Origin: Pseudoalteromonas caenipelagi | GTDB taxonomy: Bacteria; Pseudomonadota; Gammaproteobacteria; Enterobacterales; Alteromonadaceae | Assembly: GCF_013140855.1 (NCBI RefSeq) | Contig: NZ_JABBPG010000003.1 | Location: forward strand, 310,001 to 374,000 | Direction of reading: 5' to 3' | DNA: 64,000 nt | Shown: positions 1-9,443 of the stretch, piece after piece | How positions within the stretch are numbered: the first letter of the stretch is position 1 | Layout of the letters: each line of letters begins with the position of its first letter | Notes under the pieces: generated by a model | The model's input: the letters and a program-made list of their open reading frames with translations, nothing else | Database searches by the model: none | Told to the model about the DNA's origin: nothing | Made by a program: the position numbers and the translations under genes

Positions 1-1202
1 GCACCGGTGCCGATTCGGCCCATACCAAAGATTACAATACGAGTATCAGTCAAATTAACAGGAAGTTCTTCTTCAAGGCGTTTGCGACTTTCAAATTTAA
101 GCAGCAATGGTTCAAGTTTTACATAGATGCCGTTGGCGCGTTTGTTAAGTGGCGAGGCAAGGACAAATGTGATTGATACGGCAATGGCAACCACCGCTAA
201 CCAATCAGCTGCTATAGCACCACTACTTGCTGCAACTGCACACACAATAAGTCCAAACTCGCTGTAGTTGGACAGCGTAAATGCGCTTAGCAATGAGGTC
301 CTAGCACGCAGTCTGAACAAGTTAGTAAGAACATAGTAGAAACCTACTTTAATCGGTAGCACAAGTGTGAGTAGGCAAGCGATAAGCAACGCATCGAAGC
401 TCATATTTGCGTTCAAGCCAATGTTTAAAAAGAACCCAACCAGCAATACATCTTTTAAGTTCATTAAAGACTTAGATAATTCGCCTGCTTTTTTATGTGG
501 GGCAAAGAGCATACCGATAATGAGCGCGCCCAGGTCACCTTTGAGTCCAGCAAACTCAAATGCGTGGTAGCCCACAACAAGAGCGAAGAAAAAGCCAAAC
601 AAGGGCAGTAGCTCGCCATGTTTTGAGCGATTAAGTACCCATAGCATTACTGGCCTAAATATAGGCAAAGCCACCAACAATGCAAGTGCCCAAATATTTG
701 GGGTCTTACCTGTGCTAATAGCCAAAAACACAACCGCAAAAATGTCTTGCATAACCAAGATACCAATCGAGATTTTGCCATGCAAACTGGCCATTTCGCC
801 GCGCTCTTCCAATACTTTTACGGCAAATACAGTACTGGAAAAACTAAATGCAAAACCAACTAATAGTGCGCTAGACATGGATAAATCGGTAAACAGGGGG
901 AGGCTCATTGAGCCAAGTAGCAATAATAAGGCTGCAAAAAAGGTACTGCTTAATACAATGTGTAAGGTAGCGGGTGCCCATACCTGCGCCTTTACAAGGT
1001 TGCCTATTTTCAGCTTAAGGCCAATGCTGAACAGCAACAAGGTTACACCTAAATCAGCCAGTTGATTTAACAGCTCAGTGCTTCTATAACCCAGCAAATT
1101 AAGAATGAACCCTGCCATCAAAAAACCGATTAGGGGTGGCAGTTTGAGTTGGTATACTGAAAAACCACACGCAAATGCGGCTGCAAAAAACAAAAGTTCC
1201 AT
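1..1202 (-). CDS. CPA2-family cation:proton antiporter (KefB/KefC/YbaL-like), 3' end missing
   Basis: The open frame starts at ATG 1202 and runs off the left edge after 400 codons, so the C-terminus is missing. The translation begins with a string of hydrophobic helices typical of the Na+/H+ exchanger domain of the CPA2 family. It holds the conserved stretch SSTVFAVKVLEERGE and ends at the window edge with VIFGMGRIGTG, the start of a Rossmann-type RCK (TrkA-N) NAD-binding domain. That layout, a membrane exchanger followed by RCK, fits monovalent cation/H+ antiporters of the KefB/KefC/YbaL group in the inner membrane. The exact paralogue and the ion carried cannot be decided because the C-terminal regulatory part is outside the window. 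Confidence 0.85.
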   Translation of the reverse strand, partial: MELLFFAAAFACGFSVYQLKLPPLIGFLMAGFILNLLGYRSTELLNQLADLGVTLLLFSIGLKLKIGNLVKAQVWAPATLHIVLSSTFFAALLLLLGSMSLPLFTDLSMSSALLVGFAFSFSSTVFAVKVLEERGEMASLHGKISIGILVMQDIFAVVFLAISTGKTPNIWALALLVALPIFRPVMLWVLNRSKHGELLPLFGFFFALVVGYHAFEFAGLKGDLGALIIGMLFAPHKKAGELSKSLMNLKDVLLVGFFLNIGLNANMSFDALLIACLLTLVLPIKVGFYYVLTNLFRLRARTSLLSAFTLSNYSEFGLIVCAVAASSGAIAADWLAVVAIAVSITFVLASPLNKRANGIYVKLEPLLLKFESRKRLEEELPVNLTDTRIVIFGMGRIGTG

Positions 1203-1403
1203 AGCATATATGTATTGATTCTACCTGATTTCAGTGTATCAGAACTATCTGATTTATAAATTGAAAATTTATTCAACAAGCGATGAAAACAGTCAAATTT
1301 GAGACAATGCAATAATAATCTCTGCAATAAGCTAAATTTTCGCTGACAAGCATCAAAAAATGTGGTTAAGATGCGCTAAAGGAACATTCTTACAGGAGAA
1401 GTA

Positions 1404-2147
1404 ATGTTTAAAAGAATTCTCGCATCTGTTGGTATTGGTGCGGCAAAAGTAGACACGGTATTAGAAACTGAGCATTTATATCCAGGACAAAAATTTCAAG
1501 CCAAAATTATCATTCAAGGTGGTGATGTTAGCCAAGAGGTAATGGGCTTAGAAATGGCGTTGATGACTCGTGTGAAGATGGAAAGCGATGACGGTCATTA
1601 TTTCGTGAACCACGTTATTGAAAAGTGGAAAATAGGCGAGCACTTTGCAATTGAAGCAAATCAGAGCAAAGTTATCCCGTTTGAAGCGAGACTCCATTCA
1701 GAGACACCGATTACAGAACTCAATGCAGGTTATAATCACTGCCATGTGTGGCTTGAAACTGGGTTAGATATTGATTTAGCGCTAGATCCTACTGATCGTG
1801 ATACGATTCACGTTTATCCTAACGATGCGATAAAAACTTGCATGCTAGCGATGGAGAAGCTGGGCTTTGGCTTGGTTAAATCTGATGTAGAAAGGGGGCA
1901 CTTACGAGCAAGTAACTTTCATACCGTTTCTGGTTGCTACCAAGAACTTGAATACAGGCCGTTGAGTAAATCCCTATTTGGCTTGCAAGAAGTAGAGCTT
2001 TCATTTGTTCCTGAAGCGCATCGTACTCACGTTTTGATTGAATTAGATAGGTCGTTCAGAAACGATGGGTATGTTGATTTGACAATTGAGCATGATCAAG
2101 TGAACTTGTCACAATTGTGTGATCAGTTAGAACGCTTGTTTGCCTAA
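1404..2147 (+). CDS. Spo0M-like sporulation-control family protein
   Basis: A 247-residue cytoplasmic protein with no signal peptide. It opens with FKRILASVGIGAAKVDTVLE and continues with a beta-rich pattern (YPGQKF, GGDVSQEV, IPFEARL), characteristic of the Spo0M (SpoOM) family, which has an arrestin-like N-terminal fold. In Bacillus the family affects sporulation control. In non-sporulating gammaproteobacteria its role is not known, so the name is by family only. The ATG follows a good ribosome site (aggagaag), and the gene is a single unit closed by an intrinsic terminator at 2167-2195. Confidence 0.8.
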   Translation: MFKRILASVGIGAAKVDTVLETEHLYPGQKFQAKIIIQGGDVSQEVMGLEMALMTRVKMESDDGHYFVNHVIEKWKIGEHFAIEANQSKVIPFEARLHSETPITELNAGYNHCHVWLETGLDIDLALDPTDRDTIHVYPNDAIKTCMLAMEKLGFGLVKSDVERGHLRASNFHTVSGCYQELEYRPLSKSLFGLQEVELSFVPEAHRTHVLIELDRSFRNDGYVDLTIEHDQVNLSQLCDQLERLFA

Positions 2148-2166
2148 ACCAAACACATTCTTCATT

Positions 2167-2195
2167 TGCCCAGTTTACTGGGCATTTTTATTTTT
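2167..2195 (+). terminator. Intrinsic terminator of the Spo0M-like gene
   Basis: A perfect 7-bp stem (TGCCCAG / CTGGGCA) with a TTTA loop is followed by a T-rich run, 20 bases after the stop codon of the upstream gene. Confidence 0.85.
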
Positions 2196-2224
2196 GTATT
2201 GAAATACGTATACAGGAGCTCACG

Positions 2225-2677
2225 ATGCAATGGTGGGTAAAAGCATTTTCTGATCTTGATACAAACATGCTATTTGAGTTGCTAAAAGCGCGCGTAGACG
2301 TGTTTGTGGTCGAACAACAATGTCCTTATCCTGAATTAGACGAAACGGATAGGCACAGTGATACCAAACACCTAATCTTGATTAAGCATGACAACATCTG
2401 TGCTTATGCACGTGTGTATGAAAAATCAGCCAGTGAATGCGCAATTGGTCGGGTGCTAATAGTTAAGAGCGAACGAGGAAAGGGCTTAGCTAAAGCGTTA
2501 ATGTGTAAAGCGCTGGAAGTGTGTGAAGCGCACTTTCCAGAACGTGATATTGTCCTGTCAGCTCAAGTCTATTTGGTGGCGTTTTACCGCTCACTAGGGT
2601 TTATTTGTCAGGGGAATGAATATTTAGAAGATGGAATTCCTCATCAGGATATGAGATTAAAAAGAGCACCTGTATAA
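2225..2677 (+). CDS. elaA: ElaA-type GNAT acetyltransferase
   Basis: A 150-residue single-domain GNAT protein. It matches the ElaA family in length and in the N-terminal pattern LFELLKARVDVFVVEQQCPYPELDETD, where an ElaA hallmark (R..VFVVEQ..PY.E.D..D) is visible. The acetyl-CoA binding loop reads IGRVLIVKSERGKGLAKAL, and the C-terminal region ends AFYRSLGFICQGNEYLEDGIPH. It should transfer an acetyl group from acetyl-CoA to an unidentified amine in the cytoplasm. It stands alone between two terminators; the downstream one (2661-2693) overlaps its stop codon and is shared with the convergent transporter gene. Confidence 0.88.
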   Translation: MQWWVKAFSDLDTNMLFELLKARVDVFVVEQQCPYPELDETDRHSDTKHLILIKHDNICAYARVYEKSASECAIGRVLIVKSERGKGLAKALMCKALEVCEAHFPERDIVLSAQVYLVAFYRSLGFICQGNEYLEDGIPHQDMRLKRAPV

Positions 2678-2693
2678 TCCACAAGTGCTCTTT
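2661..2693. terminator. Bidirectional terminator between elaA and the SNF transporter
   Basis: A 9-bp stem (AAAGAGCAC / GTGCTCTTT) with A-run and T-run arms lies between two convergent genes. The elaA stop codon sits in the loop. The symmetric A and T flanks allow it to work in both directions. Confidence 0.75.
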
Positions 2694-2699
2694 ATTCAC

Positions 2700-4046
2700 C
2701 TATTGCGAGTGTATAAATACTAACGCGATAGCGAGTGGACATACAAACTTGATATACCAGGGCCAGATTTTCCAAAACAGACTATGCTCTGCATCTTCAT
2801 AACCACTTTTTATTTCTGTCAGTAAGTTATTTCTGCTCCAGATCCAACCAACAAATATACAGCACAACATACCTATGAGCGGTTGTCCAAATTGGGTGGT
2901 TAAACTAACTATAAAGCCAAATAAGCTATTGAAATTAAAAATAATGATAAAACTGACTAAAGATATTAGTCCACCAATGATCCAAGTTGCTTGTAAACGT
3001 GATAAAGCAAATCGTTCAACAGCATATGATACAGGGGCTTCGAGCATTGAAATGGATGAGGTTAATGCGGCAATGCTCATTAGTGCGAAAAATGCGAATC
3101 CAACGAATAGTCCAACATCGCCCATGCTCTCAAATAGGGCGGGTAATACCTGAAATACCAGCGTGTCTTCTGAAAGCAACTGGCCGTTGGCACTAAATAT
3201 TTCAACACCTTGAGCTTGCGCTACATACATTGCAGGGATAATAAGTAAACCAGCAACAAATGCAATAAATACATCTATTAGCGTCACATAGGCGCCCAAT
3301 GAAACTAGATTTTCTTGTTTACTAATGTAGGAACCATAAATGATCATGACACTGGTACCTAAAGACAACGAGAAAAATGCTTGTCCTAGCGCGCTTACTA
3401 GTAATTCCGGATTTAAAATAGATGAAAAATCAGGTACTAAATATGCCTTTAGACCTTCACTGGCACCATCTTGCATCAGCACATAAGCTATCAGCAGAAA
3501 CAGGATCCCTAAAAGTGCTGGCATTAAACGCTTTGACCACTTTTCGATCCCGTTTTCTACCCCTTTACTAATGATTGAAATGGTCAGAAGGATAAACAAA
3601 GCTGTAAATATGAGATCACGTGCAAGCGATTGGTTATTTAGCCACTTAGCGGTGTCAGACAAGCTTGAGAGCTGGGCGATTGGTTCTAAGGTTGCGCTAA
3701 ACATCCATCCAGCTACAATCGCATAAAAACTCAAAATTAAGCCTGCGCAGATAATGCCACCAAACCCGACAGCAAACGCAAAGCGTTTGTTGAATGGATT
3801 TTTGGATAATTTTTGTAATGAGGATACGGCATTAGCCTGACCGTGCCGACCGATAACCAATTCAGCCATAAGTGCAGGGTAAGCCAAGCAAAATGCTAGC
3901 ACTAAATAAACGAATACAAAAGCTGCTCCGCCATTGCTTGCGGTTTGGGTAGGAAAGCCCCAAATATTGCCTAAGCCTACAGCAGAACCAGCTGCTGCCA
4001 TTATAAATCCAAAGCGAGAACTAAATTCTCCGCGCACACTGCTCAT
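2700..4046 (-). CDS. Sodium-dependent transporter, neurotransmitter:sodium symporter (SNF) family
   Basis: A 448-residue inner-membrane protein. The N-terminus has RFGFIMAAAGSAVGLGNIWGFP, the family signature of helix 1 with the unwound Na+/substrate site, followed by GGAAFVFVYL and a run of further hydrophobic helices (about 11-12 in all). Prokaryotic members (LeuT, TnaT, MhsT) import amino acids or similar small molecules with Na+, which suits a marine cell; the substrate here cannot be read from sequence. The start has only a weak ribosome site (gagaag about 10 bases upstream). Its reading direction is toward elaA, with a shared terminator. Confidence 0.9.
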   Translation of the reverse strand: MSSVRGEFSSRFGFIMAAAGSAVGLGNIWGFPTQTASNGGAAFVFVYLVLAFCLAYPALMAELVIGRHGQANAVSSLQKLSKNPFNKRFAFAVGFGGIICAGLILSFYAIVAGWMFSATLEPIAQLSSLSDTAKWLNNQSLARDLIFTALFILLTISIISKGVENGIEKWSKRLMPALLGILFLLIAYVLMQDGASEGLKAYLVPDFSSILNPELLVSALGQAFFSLSLGTSVMIIYGSYISKQENLVSLGAYVTLIDVFIAFVAGLLIIPAMYVAQAQGVEIFSANGQLLSEDTLVFQVLPALFESMGDVGLFVGFAFFALMSIAALTSSISMLEAPVSYAVERFALSRLQATWIIGGLISLVSFIIIFNFNSLFGFIVSLTTQFGQPLIGMLCCIFVGWIWSRNNLLTEIKSGYEDAEHSLFWKIWPWYIKFVCPLAIALVFIHSQ

Positions 4047-4103
4047 ATTATTTATACTTCTCTATTTTTTTACGGCGGCTGACAATCTACTGTAAATAGT
4101 GAC

Positions 4104-4147
4104 AAATAAAAAGCGCTAATTACGATTAGAATGCCATGATTTAGCGC
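4104..4147 (-). terminator. Probable terminator after the rstB-like gene
   Basis: On the minus strand a 7-bp stem GCGCTAA / TTAGCGC with a loop of about 21 bases is followed by TTTTTATTTG. It lies about 130 bases past the histidine kinase stop codon. The long loop lowers confidence. Confidence 0.5.
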
Positions 4148-4278
4148 AACTTTTTTGTTGTTAGTTGTTTGTAACTTAAACTCTCCAAAGTAGCTGAGTC
4201 GCTCTAAGAAGAACCTTTTGTCTTTTCAGTAGATTAATGGCCGTTCATCAATCAAGTGTGAGTATTACTTTACGCTGC

Positions 4279-5568
4279 TCACTGTGCTTTACAAGGCAAA
4301 ATTAAGGTGAATTTAGCACCACCTAAAATCTCAGAGTGAGACACCATTGCTTTTCCGTGGTGCCAATCGACTACTTTGGCTACGATCGCAAGTCCTAAGC
4401 CATAACTTTTTTGTGCTCGATTGCGGTGTGATTGCTCTTGGAAAAATGGACTAAAGACTTTGTGCCAGTTTTGCGGTGCAATACCAGGCCCATCATCTTC
4501 TATATTAATATGTATATTTTGTCCATCGCCTTTCACTCTTACAAGCACGGTCAGATTTGCAAAATCAGCTGCGTTACTCAATAAGTTGGTGACTGCACGA
4601 GCTAGCCAATGTAAATCAGCGTGGATCGATAGTGATGGCTCGATTTCGTGATCGATACGTATTTTGGCACTTTGAAATTTAGGCGCGACCTGTTCAATTA
4701 ATGCAGGAAAGTATTCGTTAGCCGACGCTTGTTCAAATTTGAGCAGATGAGATTTTTGTTCCAGTGTCGCGAACGATAAATAACTTGCCAGCATATCTTC
4801 CATCTGGTCTAGGTCTTTTTCCATTCTTGTCAAAAGGTTGTGAACTTTGGTTATATCTCCCTCATCTAATGCAGCGTCAAGACCAAAGCGCAAACAGGCT
4901 ACTGGTGTGCGGATATCATGGGAGAGACTCGAAGCCAGTAGTTTATTCTCTGCCAGTAGCTTTTCGATTTGGCTGGCCATGCGATTGAAGGTCAGCTCAA
5001 CATCCTTGATGTAAGTAAACTTATCTGTCGCGATTCTTGCACTGAAATTGCCGCCAGCAAATTGTTTAGCTGCATCAGAGAGAATAGACAGCCGCTTAGC
5101 TAATGGTGACAGGATAAACCACATAAATGTACATACCCCAGCATAGAAAAGCAGTGTTAGCAGGGCATCACTGTCTTTTTGCTCAGGGGGTTTTTCTAAA
5201 CGTAATTCTAAGTAGTCGGGAAGCAATTCTTGATTGGTTTTTAATAAGTAAAACCCTTGCTGGTCTTCTAATACTAATCCATTGTTAGTGAGCATCTGGG
5301 CTTTAAGCTCAGAAGGGACCGCAAGTGTATCCCCTTTTTTATAACTTATTTCCAGCTCATAGTCTGTGCGCAAAGTCTCAATATAGTTTGTCCGTTGCGC
5401 TGGAGCCTGCCTTGCTACTTGCTTTGCTGCGCCTCCTGCAAGAGTGCTTTGCCAGCCAAAGTGATTATCGGTTTCTAGCGTTTGCTCGCTGAAAATATCG
5501 ATTAGCCAACCAAGTACCACGATGGATACTAACGCACTGGTGAGTAAATAAATATAGAGCTTTCTCAC
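4279..5568 (-). CDS. rstB: Membrane sensor histidine kinase, RstB-like
   Basis: A 429-residue sensor kinase, close to the length of E. coli RstB (433). A first membrane helix covers about residues 5-25, then a short periplasmic domain of about 110 residues, and a second helix at about 136-155. HAMP follows, then the dimerisation/phosphoacceptor segment SLSHDIRTPVACLRFGLD with His217. The ATP-binding domain shows the N box (NLLSNAADFAN), G1 (EDDGPGIAP) and G2 (YGLGLAIV). It would autophosphorylate His217 and pass phosphate to the response regulator encoded 10 bases upstream in the same direction. The RstB assignment rests mainly on the partner; the signal sensed is unknown. Confidence 0.85.
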   Translation of the reverse strand: MRKLYIYLLTSALVSIVVLGWLIDIFSEQTLETDNHFGWQSTLAGGAAKQVARQAPAQRTNYIETLRTDYELEISYKKGDTLAVPSELKAQMLTNNGLVLEDQQGFYLLKTNQELLPDYLELRLEKPPEQKDSDALLTLLFYAGVCTFMWFILSPLAKRLSILSDAAKQFAGGNFSARIATDKFTYIKDVELTFNRMASQIEKLLAENKLLASSLSHDIRTPVACLRFGLDAALDEGDITKVHNLLTRMEKDLDQMEDMLASYLSFATLEQKSHLLKFEQASANEYFPALIEQVAPKFQSAKIRIDHEIEPSLSIHADLHWLARAVTNLLSNAADFANLTVLVRVKGDGQNIHINIEDDGPGIAPQNWHKVFSPFFQEQSHRNRAQKSYGLGLAIVAKVVDWHHGKAMVSHSEILGGAKFTLILPCKAQ

Positions 5569-5578
5569 AGCAAAGCCT

Positions 5579-6286
5579 TTACCATGCGCTCGGAACCATT
5601 AGGTAACCTTTTCCCCAGATTGTTTTAATCTTTTCTGGGTGTTGAGGGTCATCATTGAATTTCTTTCTAAGGGCTGAGATCAATACGTCTACACTGCGGT
5701 CTAAACCATCGTACTCCCTACCTTTAGTTGCTTTAAAAACAGCATCTCGAGACACCACTTCACCTGCATTTGAGGCTAGAAAGTGCAGTAATAAATATTC
5801 TGCACTAGAGATATTAACTTCTTCGCCTTGCAAAAGCACTTTGCGCGCTTGAGTATCAATGCTTAAGTTCCCAACCCTAATCGAATTTTCATTGGCATTA
5901 TTACTCAACATCGCATCATGAGAAGCCCTTAACATTGCTTTGATCCTAGCAAGCAAAGCTCTGGGCCGTACGGGCTTAATTACATAGTCACTTGCGCCTA
6001 CCTCTAAACCAATGACTTCATCCATTTCTTCATCCTTTGCGGTAAGCATGACGATAGGCTTTTGGTAAAATTGTCGTAACTCACGACAAACGCTGATCCC
6101 ATCTTGTCCTGGCAACATCACATCCAGTAAGACAATATCAGGGCTGAGAGATTTAACCATTGCGACGACCTGATCGCCTCGCTCGCACACGTGTGTTGTA
6201 TAACCCTGATTATTTAAATAATCGGCTACCCACTGCGAGAGAGATTCGTCATCTTCTACCAGTAAAATCGTGCCGTAATTGTCCAT
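5579..6286 (-). CDS. rstA: OmpR/PhoB-family response regulator, RstA-like
   Basis: A 235-residue two-domain regulator. The receiver domain has the acidic pair ED-D near residues 11-13, phosphoacceptor Asp55 (LLDVMLPG), Thr in MLTAKDEE and Lys in VIKPVRP. The winged-helix DNA-binding domain follows from about residue 135 and includes GREYDGLDRSVDVLISALRK and IKTIWGKGYL. The DGLDRSVDV..S.LRKK segment and the overall pattern match RstA better than other OmpR-type regulators. It is the first gene of the regulator-kinase pair, only 10 bases ahead of the kinase. A MipA/OmpV porin gene reads toward it from 174 bases upstream and is a plausible target or operon partner. Confidence 0.87.
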   Translation of the reverse strand: MDNYGTILLVEDDESLSQWVADYLNNQGYTTHVCERGDQVVAMVKSLSPDIVLLDVMLPGQDGISVCRELRQFYQKPIVMLTAKDEEMDEVIGLEVGASDYVIKPVRPRALLARIKAMLRASHDAMLSNNANENSIRVGNLSIDTQARKVLLQGEEVNISSAEYLLLHFLASNAGEVVSRDAVFKATKGREYDGLDRSVDVLISALRKKFNDDPQHPEKIKTIWGKGYLMVPSAW

Positions 6287-6460
6287 ATTTGCCTCCAGTT
6301 TATTGATGATTCTAGTAGCGATGATTGAGACGTTTGATAAAAATCTGCATTTTAATTCTGCCTGAGTAATACATCACTGTCACTTGTTATTAGATAAGCA
6401 AATCCCCAGTATTTGGGTTAGCTTATCGACATTATTAGTTTGCACCTGATTGAATATACG

Positions 6461-7303
6461 TTAAAAAACGTAACGTACACCCAATTTGGCTTTATGCTGG
6501 TGATTCTGACGAACGATGGGACTATGATAAATTTCATCAGAAAACCATGTTGACATCCAGCCTGTTAAGAATACCCAGTCTTCGTTGATTGGATACTCAG
6601 CATGGAATTCATAAACAACATTGTATGCACCTTGAGGGCTGTAGACTGGGCGATTAGCAGCTTGCTCTTCAGGGGTAATACCAAAATAATAATCCGTAAA
6701 GTCATCTGAATAGAGGTTGACTCCAATCGCGCTTCTGAACTCCCAGTTACGCCAAGGAATGATTTTGCTGTAAAAAACGCTTATTACCCAGCCATTATGC
6801 GTACTACTGATATCCTGCAACAATTCGAATGAGAATTGACTATTGTGATTGTATCGTTTGCTTAAACGAAGTCCTGCTGTTAAGTCAAACTGACGCTCAT
6901 TAATCCCTTTGAGTTCAGGAATATTGTTTGAGCTGTATAAATCAAATCCGTTTTCGCTAAAACCATCTTGCGCTTGTGTCAGCACAAGGTCCAAGCCCCA
7001 GTTATACTTATCAACTAGGCTGTATCCAATGATAAAGCCACCGGTCAGTTGATTGTGATCAACATCCAAGTACCAACTCTCATAAGTTGCTGATATATTG
7101 ATATTAAATAAATCCACGCCATCTTGGTAAGCGTCTGAGCCAACAAGATAAGAATCCTCAAAAGCGAGTCCAAATCCTAAGCTGGCATCATAATAAAATT
7201 CGTCACTGGGTTGTAAAGCATTGTCTGCGTAAAGGCGATTACTTGCATATGAAGGGACTGACAGAGAAAAATAGAGCAATGCAAGTAATAAGACTCTAGA
7301 CAT
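6461..7303 (-). CDS. MipA/OmpV-family outer-membrane protein
   Basis: About 280 residues. I place the start at ATG 7303 (MSRVLLLALLYFSLSVPSYAS), which has a ribosome site (ggtga) about 8 bases upstream. The frame stays open 15 bases further to TTG codons without a better site. The signal peptide should be cut after SYA. The mature part alternates short beta strands, and the C-terminus KLGVRYVF ends in Phe like most outer-membrane barrels. The segment YYFGITPEEQAANRPVYSPQGAY is the hallmark of the MipA/OmpV family, whose members act in outer-membrane permeability or murein-complex scaffolding. The exact role here is unknown. It lies between a lipoprotein gene and rstA, all on the minus strand. 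Confidence 0.8.
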   Translation of the reverse strand: MSRVLLLALLYFSLSVPSYASNRLYADNALQPSDEFYYDASLGFGLAFEDSYLVGSDAYQDGVDLFNINISATYESWYLDVDHNQLTGGFIIGYSLVDKYNWGLDLVLTQAQDGFSENGFDLYSSNNIPELKGINERQFDLTAGLRLSKRYNHNSQFSFELLQDISSTHNGWVISVFYSKIIPWRNWEFRSAIGVNLYSDDFTDYYFGITPEEQAANRPVYSPQGAYNVVYEFHAEYPINEDWVFLTGWMSTWFSDEIYHSPIVRQNHQHKAKLGVRYVF

Positions 7304-7375
7304 AATGTTCACCAACAAGACAGTTGCTGAACATTATATTGAGATTGCTGCTTTGAACTGTAAAAAAGTGTTGTA

Positions 7376-8179
7376 TTAAAGTACGTTGATTTTATCGATT
7401 AATATTGAGCTTAGCTTTTGATGCATCGCACTGCTGAGTGCACTCACTTCGGTTGCGCTACAAGCTCCAGCCGATTTTTCTGGGCCACTGATAATATCTT
7501 CAACAACATACTGAGGAATTGCTACAGGCTCTTTGGCTCGTGCAATTCTAGCTTGTTCGCTATTTTGTTCAACGATAAAAGCAAGAATATCGTGCTCATT
7601 GGTAATTTTCTGCTCTTTAGTATAACTAAACTGTAAAGGAATACCTTGGAAGCTGGCGCTATCTATCGAAGATTTGGCAAACCAAATTACATCAGATGAA
7701 GCAACATGCGTTAAACGCATACTGACGCTTGCTATGATATTACGGCATTGATAGCTTGGCGATTTTTGCGTCACTAACGTAAAGAGTGCATGGGATTTTT
7801 TTGGTCGATTTAGTACATAGGTTTTGTCTGGACCAAAGGTTAAATCAAGTTGATGTATATTGAGAACGTAATCTGCACTGTATTTTTCAATGACCTTTAA
7901 GCCTTGCTTTTGTAACGCTTGCTCGATATAAGATTTCAATGTGTCGGTCATTGCAACTTTGTCAGCAACAATGCGTACGGTATTATTTTTTTCTATGGGG
8001 TGAGCTGGCAGTTGAACAGACTTTATCCTCGCCGAATCGAGTTCAGTACTGTAGCTCAGTTGGTAGATTTCTTTACTTAATAAAGGCTTTGATGGCACAT
8101 TAAGTTTTGGTGCCATCTTTGGTGTTAATGAACAACCAACAGAGAAAGCCATTGTGAGAAAGATAAGCAAAAAACGCAT
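7376..8179 (-). CDS. Uncharacterised lipoprotein
   Basis: A 267-residue protein with a lipoprotein signal: MRFLLIFLTMAFSVGC, where SVGC is an acceptable lipobox and the following Ser (+2) predicts sorting to the outer membrane. The mature part has no domain I recognise. It includes a segment like a small alpha/beta periplasmic domain (RIVADKVAMTDTLKSYIEQALQKQGLKVIEKYSADYVLNI) that resembles the helix-then-strand pattern of lipoproteins with DUF4136/LptE-like folds, but I do not assign a family. It is 72 bases upstream of the mipA-like gene in the same direction and divergent from the serine hydrolase gene. It could be co-transcribed with mipA and the two-component pair. Confidence 0.75.
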   Translation of the reverse strand: MRFLLIFLTMAFSVGCSLTPKMAPKLNVPSKPLLSKEIYQLSYSTELDSARIKSVQLPAHPIEKNNTVRIVADKVAMTDTLKSYIEQALQKQGLKVIEKYSADYVLNIHQLDLTFGPDKTYVLNRPKKSHALFTLVTQKSPSYQCRNIIASVSMRLTHVASSDVIWFAKSSIDSASFQGIPLQFSYTKEQKITNEHDILAFIVEQNSEQARIARAKEPVAIPQYVVEDIISGPEKSAGACSATEVSALSSAMHQKLSSILIDKINVL

Positions 8180-8276
8180 CCAAGTACCTCAAATTGTAAT
8201 TAAAGTATTAATTGGCAATACAAACGACCCTAAACTTCGTGATAAACTTCAATGAATTCGAGTTTATAGAGTTATT

Positions 8277-9443
8277 ATGAAGTATTTAGTTGTTGTTGTA
8301 TTTTGGCTATTTACGACAAAAGTCCATGCAGTAGAAGACGCAAAGCAGCAGTGGCACCAATTTTTGAACAGCTATTCTAAGCAAGTCGAGCGAAAACTAA
8401 AAGAAAAATCAATTCCAGGTGCGGCTTTAAGTATTGTTCACGGTGATTTTGGTGACTTAGCTAAGGGTTTTGGGAAAACTCAGGTACGTAAAGGGCGAAG
8501 CGTAAACCAAAATACTCGGTTTCGTTTAGCCTCAGTATCTAAGACATTCGCAGGTTCGTTGACCGCCAAGTTAGCAAGTCAAGGTTACTTTCATATAGAT
8601 GATTATGTTGGTAAATATTTGCCATATGTTGATGATACCGATTATAAATCGTTAAAGGTCTATCATTTATTGAGCCACTCAAGTGGTCTCGTTCCAAATG
8701 CCTACGACAACCTTATTGAATCTAGAATGCCTTATGATGAAATCATTGAGCGCTTAATTCAGGTTGATCCAATATGCCCGCCAGGGCAATGTTATGGCTA
8801 TCAAAACGCGATGTTTAGTCTAATTTCTGATGTGATCTTAAATGCCACAGGGATGCCCTACGAACGTTGGTTGGTTGAGTTCATGTTTAAGCCTTTAAAC
8901 ATGCAAGATGGTGGTGTCGGTATAGACAATATGCAAAAAGACGACAATTTTGCTTTTCCGCATGTGTTAGGGCGAAAGCGTTGGCATACCGCTAAACTCA
9001 AACCCCATTATTACAAGGTAGCTCCAGCTGCAGGCATTAACGCTAGTGCGGCAGATATGGTGCAATGGTTAAAAGCACAACTTGGCTATTATCCTGATGT
9101 GTTGTCACTTGATGCTTTGACGATTCAAGGTCGCCCATATACCCATACAAAGCGAGAGTTGCGTCGCAGGATATGGCGTGAACACATAGATGAAGCATTT
9201 TATGGCTTAGGTTGGCGTATCTACGACTATGATGGTGAGCACTTAATGTATCACAGTGGTTGGGTTCAGGGCTATCGAACGGATGTTGTTGTGATCCCAG
9301 CGTTAAACGTTGGCTTTAGCTTATTATTGAATGCGGAAAGTGGTGTGATTAATGAATTAACTACAGACTTTATATCTCAGGTTATTGATATGTATAGAGA
9401 AGCGCCACCACAAACAAATGATGGCGCAAGCAAAGAAAGTTAA
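8277..9443 (+). CDS. Secreted serine hydrolase, class C beta-lactamase/penicillin-binding fold
   Basis: A 388-residue exported protein with a signal peptide of about 18 residues (ends VHA). The catalytic SxxK motif is Ser86-Val-Ser-Lys89 (RLASVSKTF). The YxN motif is Tyr175-Gln-Asn177 (YGYQN). The third motif is probably the HSG in YHSGWVQGYRTD. This is the PF00144 beta-lactamase family, which includes class C lactamases, D,D-peptidases and esterases; the natural substrate cannot be read from sequence, and the absence of KTG in the third motif argues against a classic lactamase. It is convergent with yhbY, the two stop codons sharing the palindrome TTAA. Confidence 0.85.
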   Translation: MKYLVVVVFWLFTTKVHAVEDAKQQWHQFLNSYSKQVERKLKEKSIPGAALSIVHGDFGDLAKGFGKTQVRKGRSVNQNTRFRLASVSKTFAGSLTAKLASQGYFHIDDYVGKYLPYVDDTDYKSLKVYHLLSHSSGLVPNAYDNLIESRMPYDEIIERLIQVDPICPPGQCYGYQNAMFSLISDVILNATGMPYERWLVEFMFKPLNMQDGGVGIDNMQKDDNFAFPHVLGRKRWHTAKLKPHYYKVAPAAGINASAADMVQWLKAQLGYYPDVLSLDALTIQGRPYTHTKRELRRRIWREHIDEAFYGLGWRIYDYDGEHLMYHSGWVQGYRTDVVVIPALNVGFSLLLNAESGVINELTTDFISQVIDMYREAPPQTNDGASKES

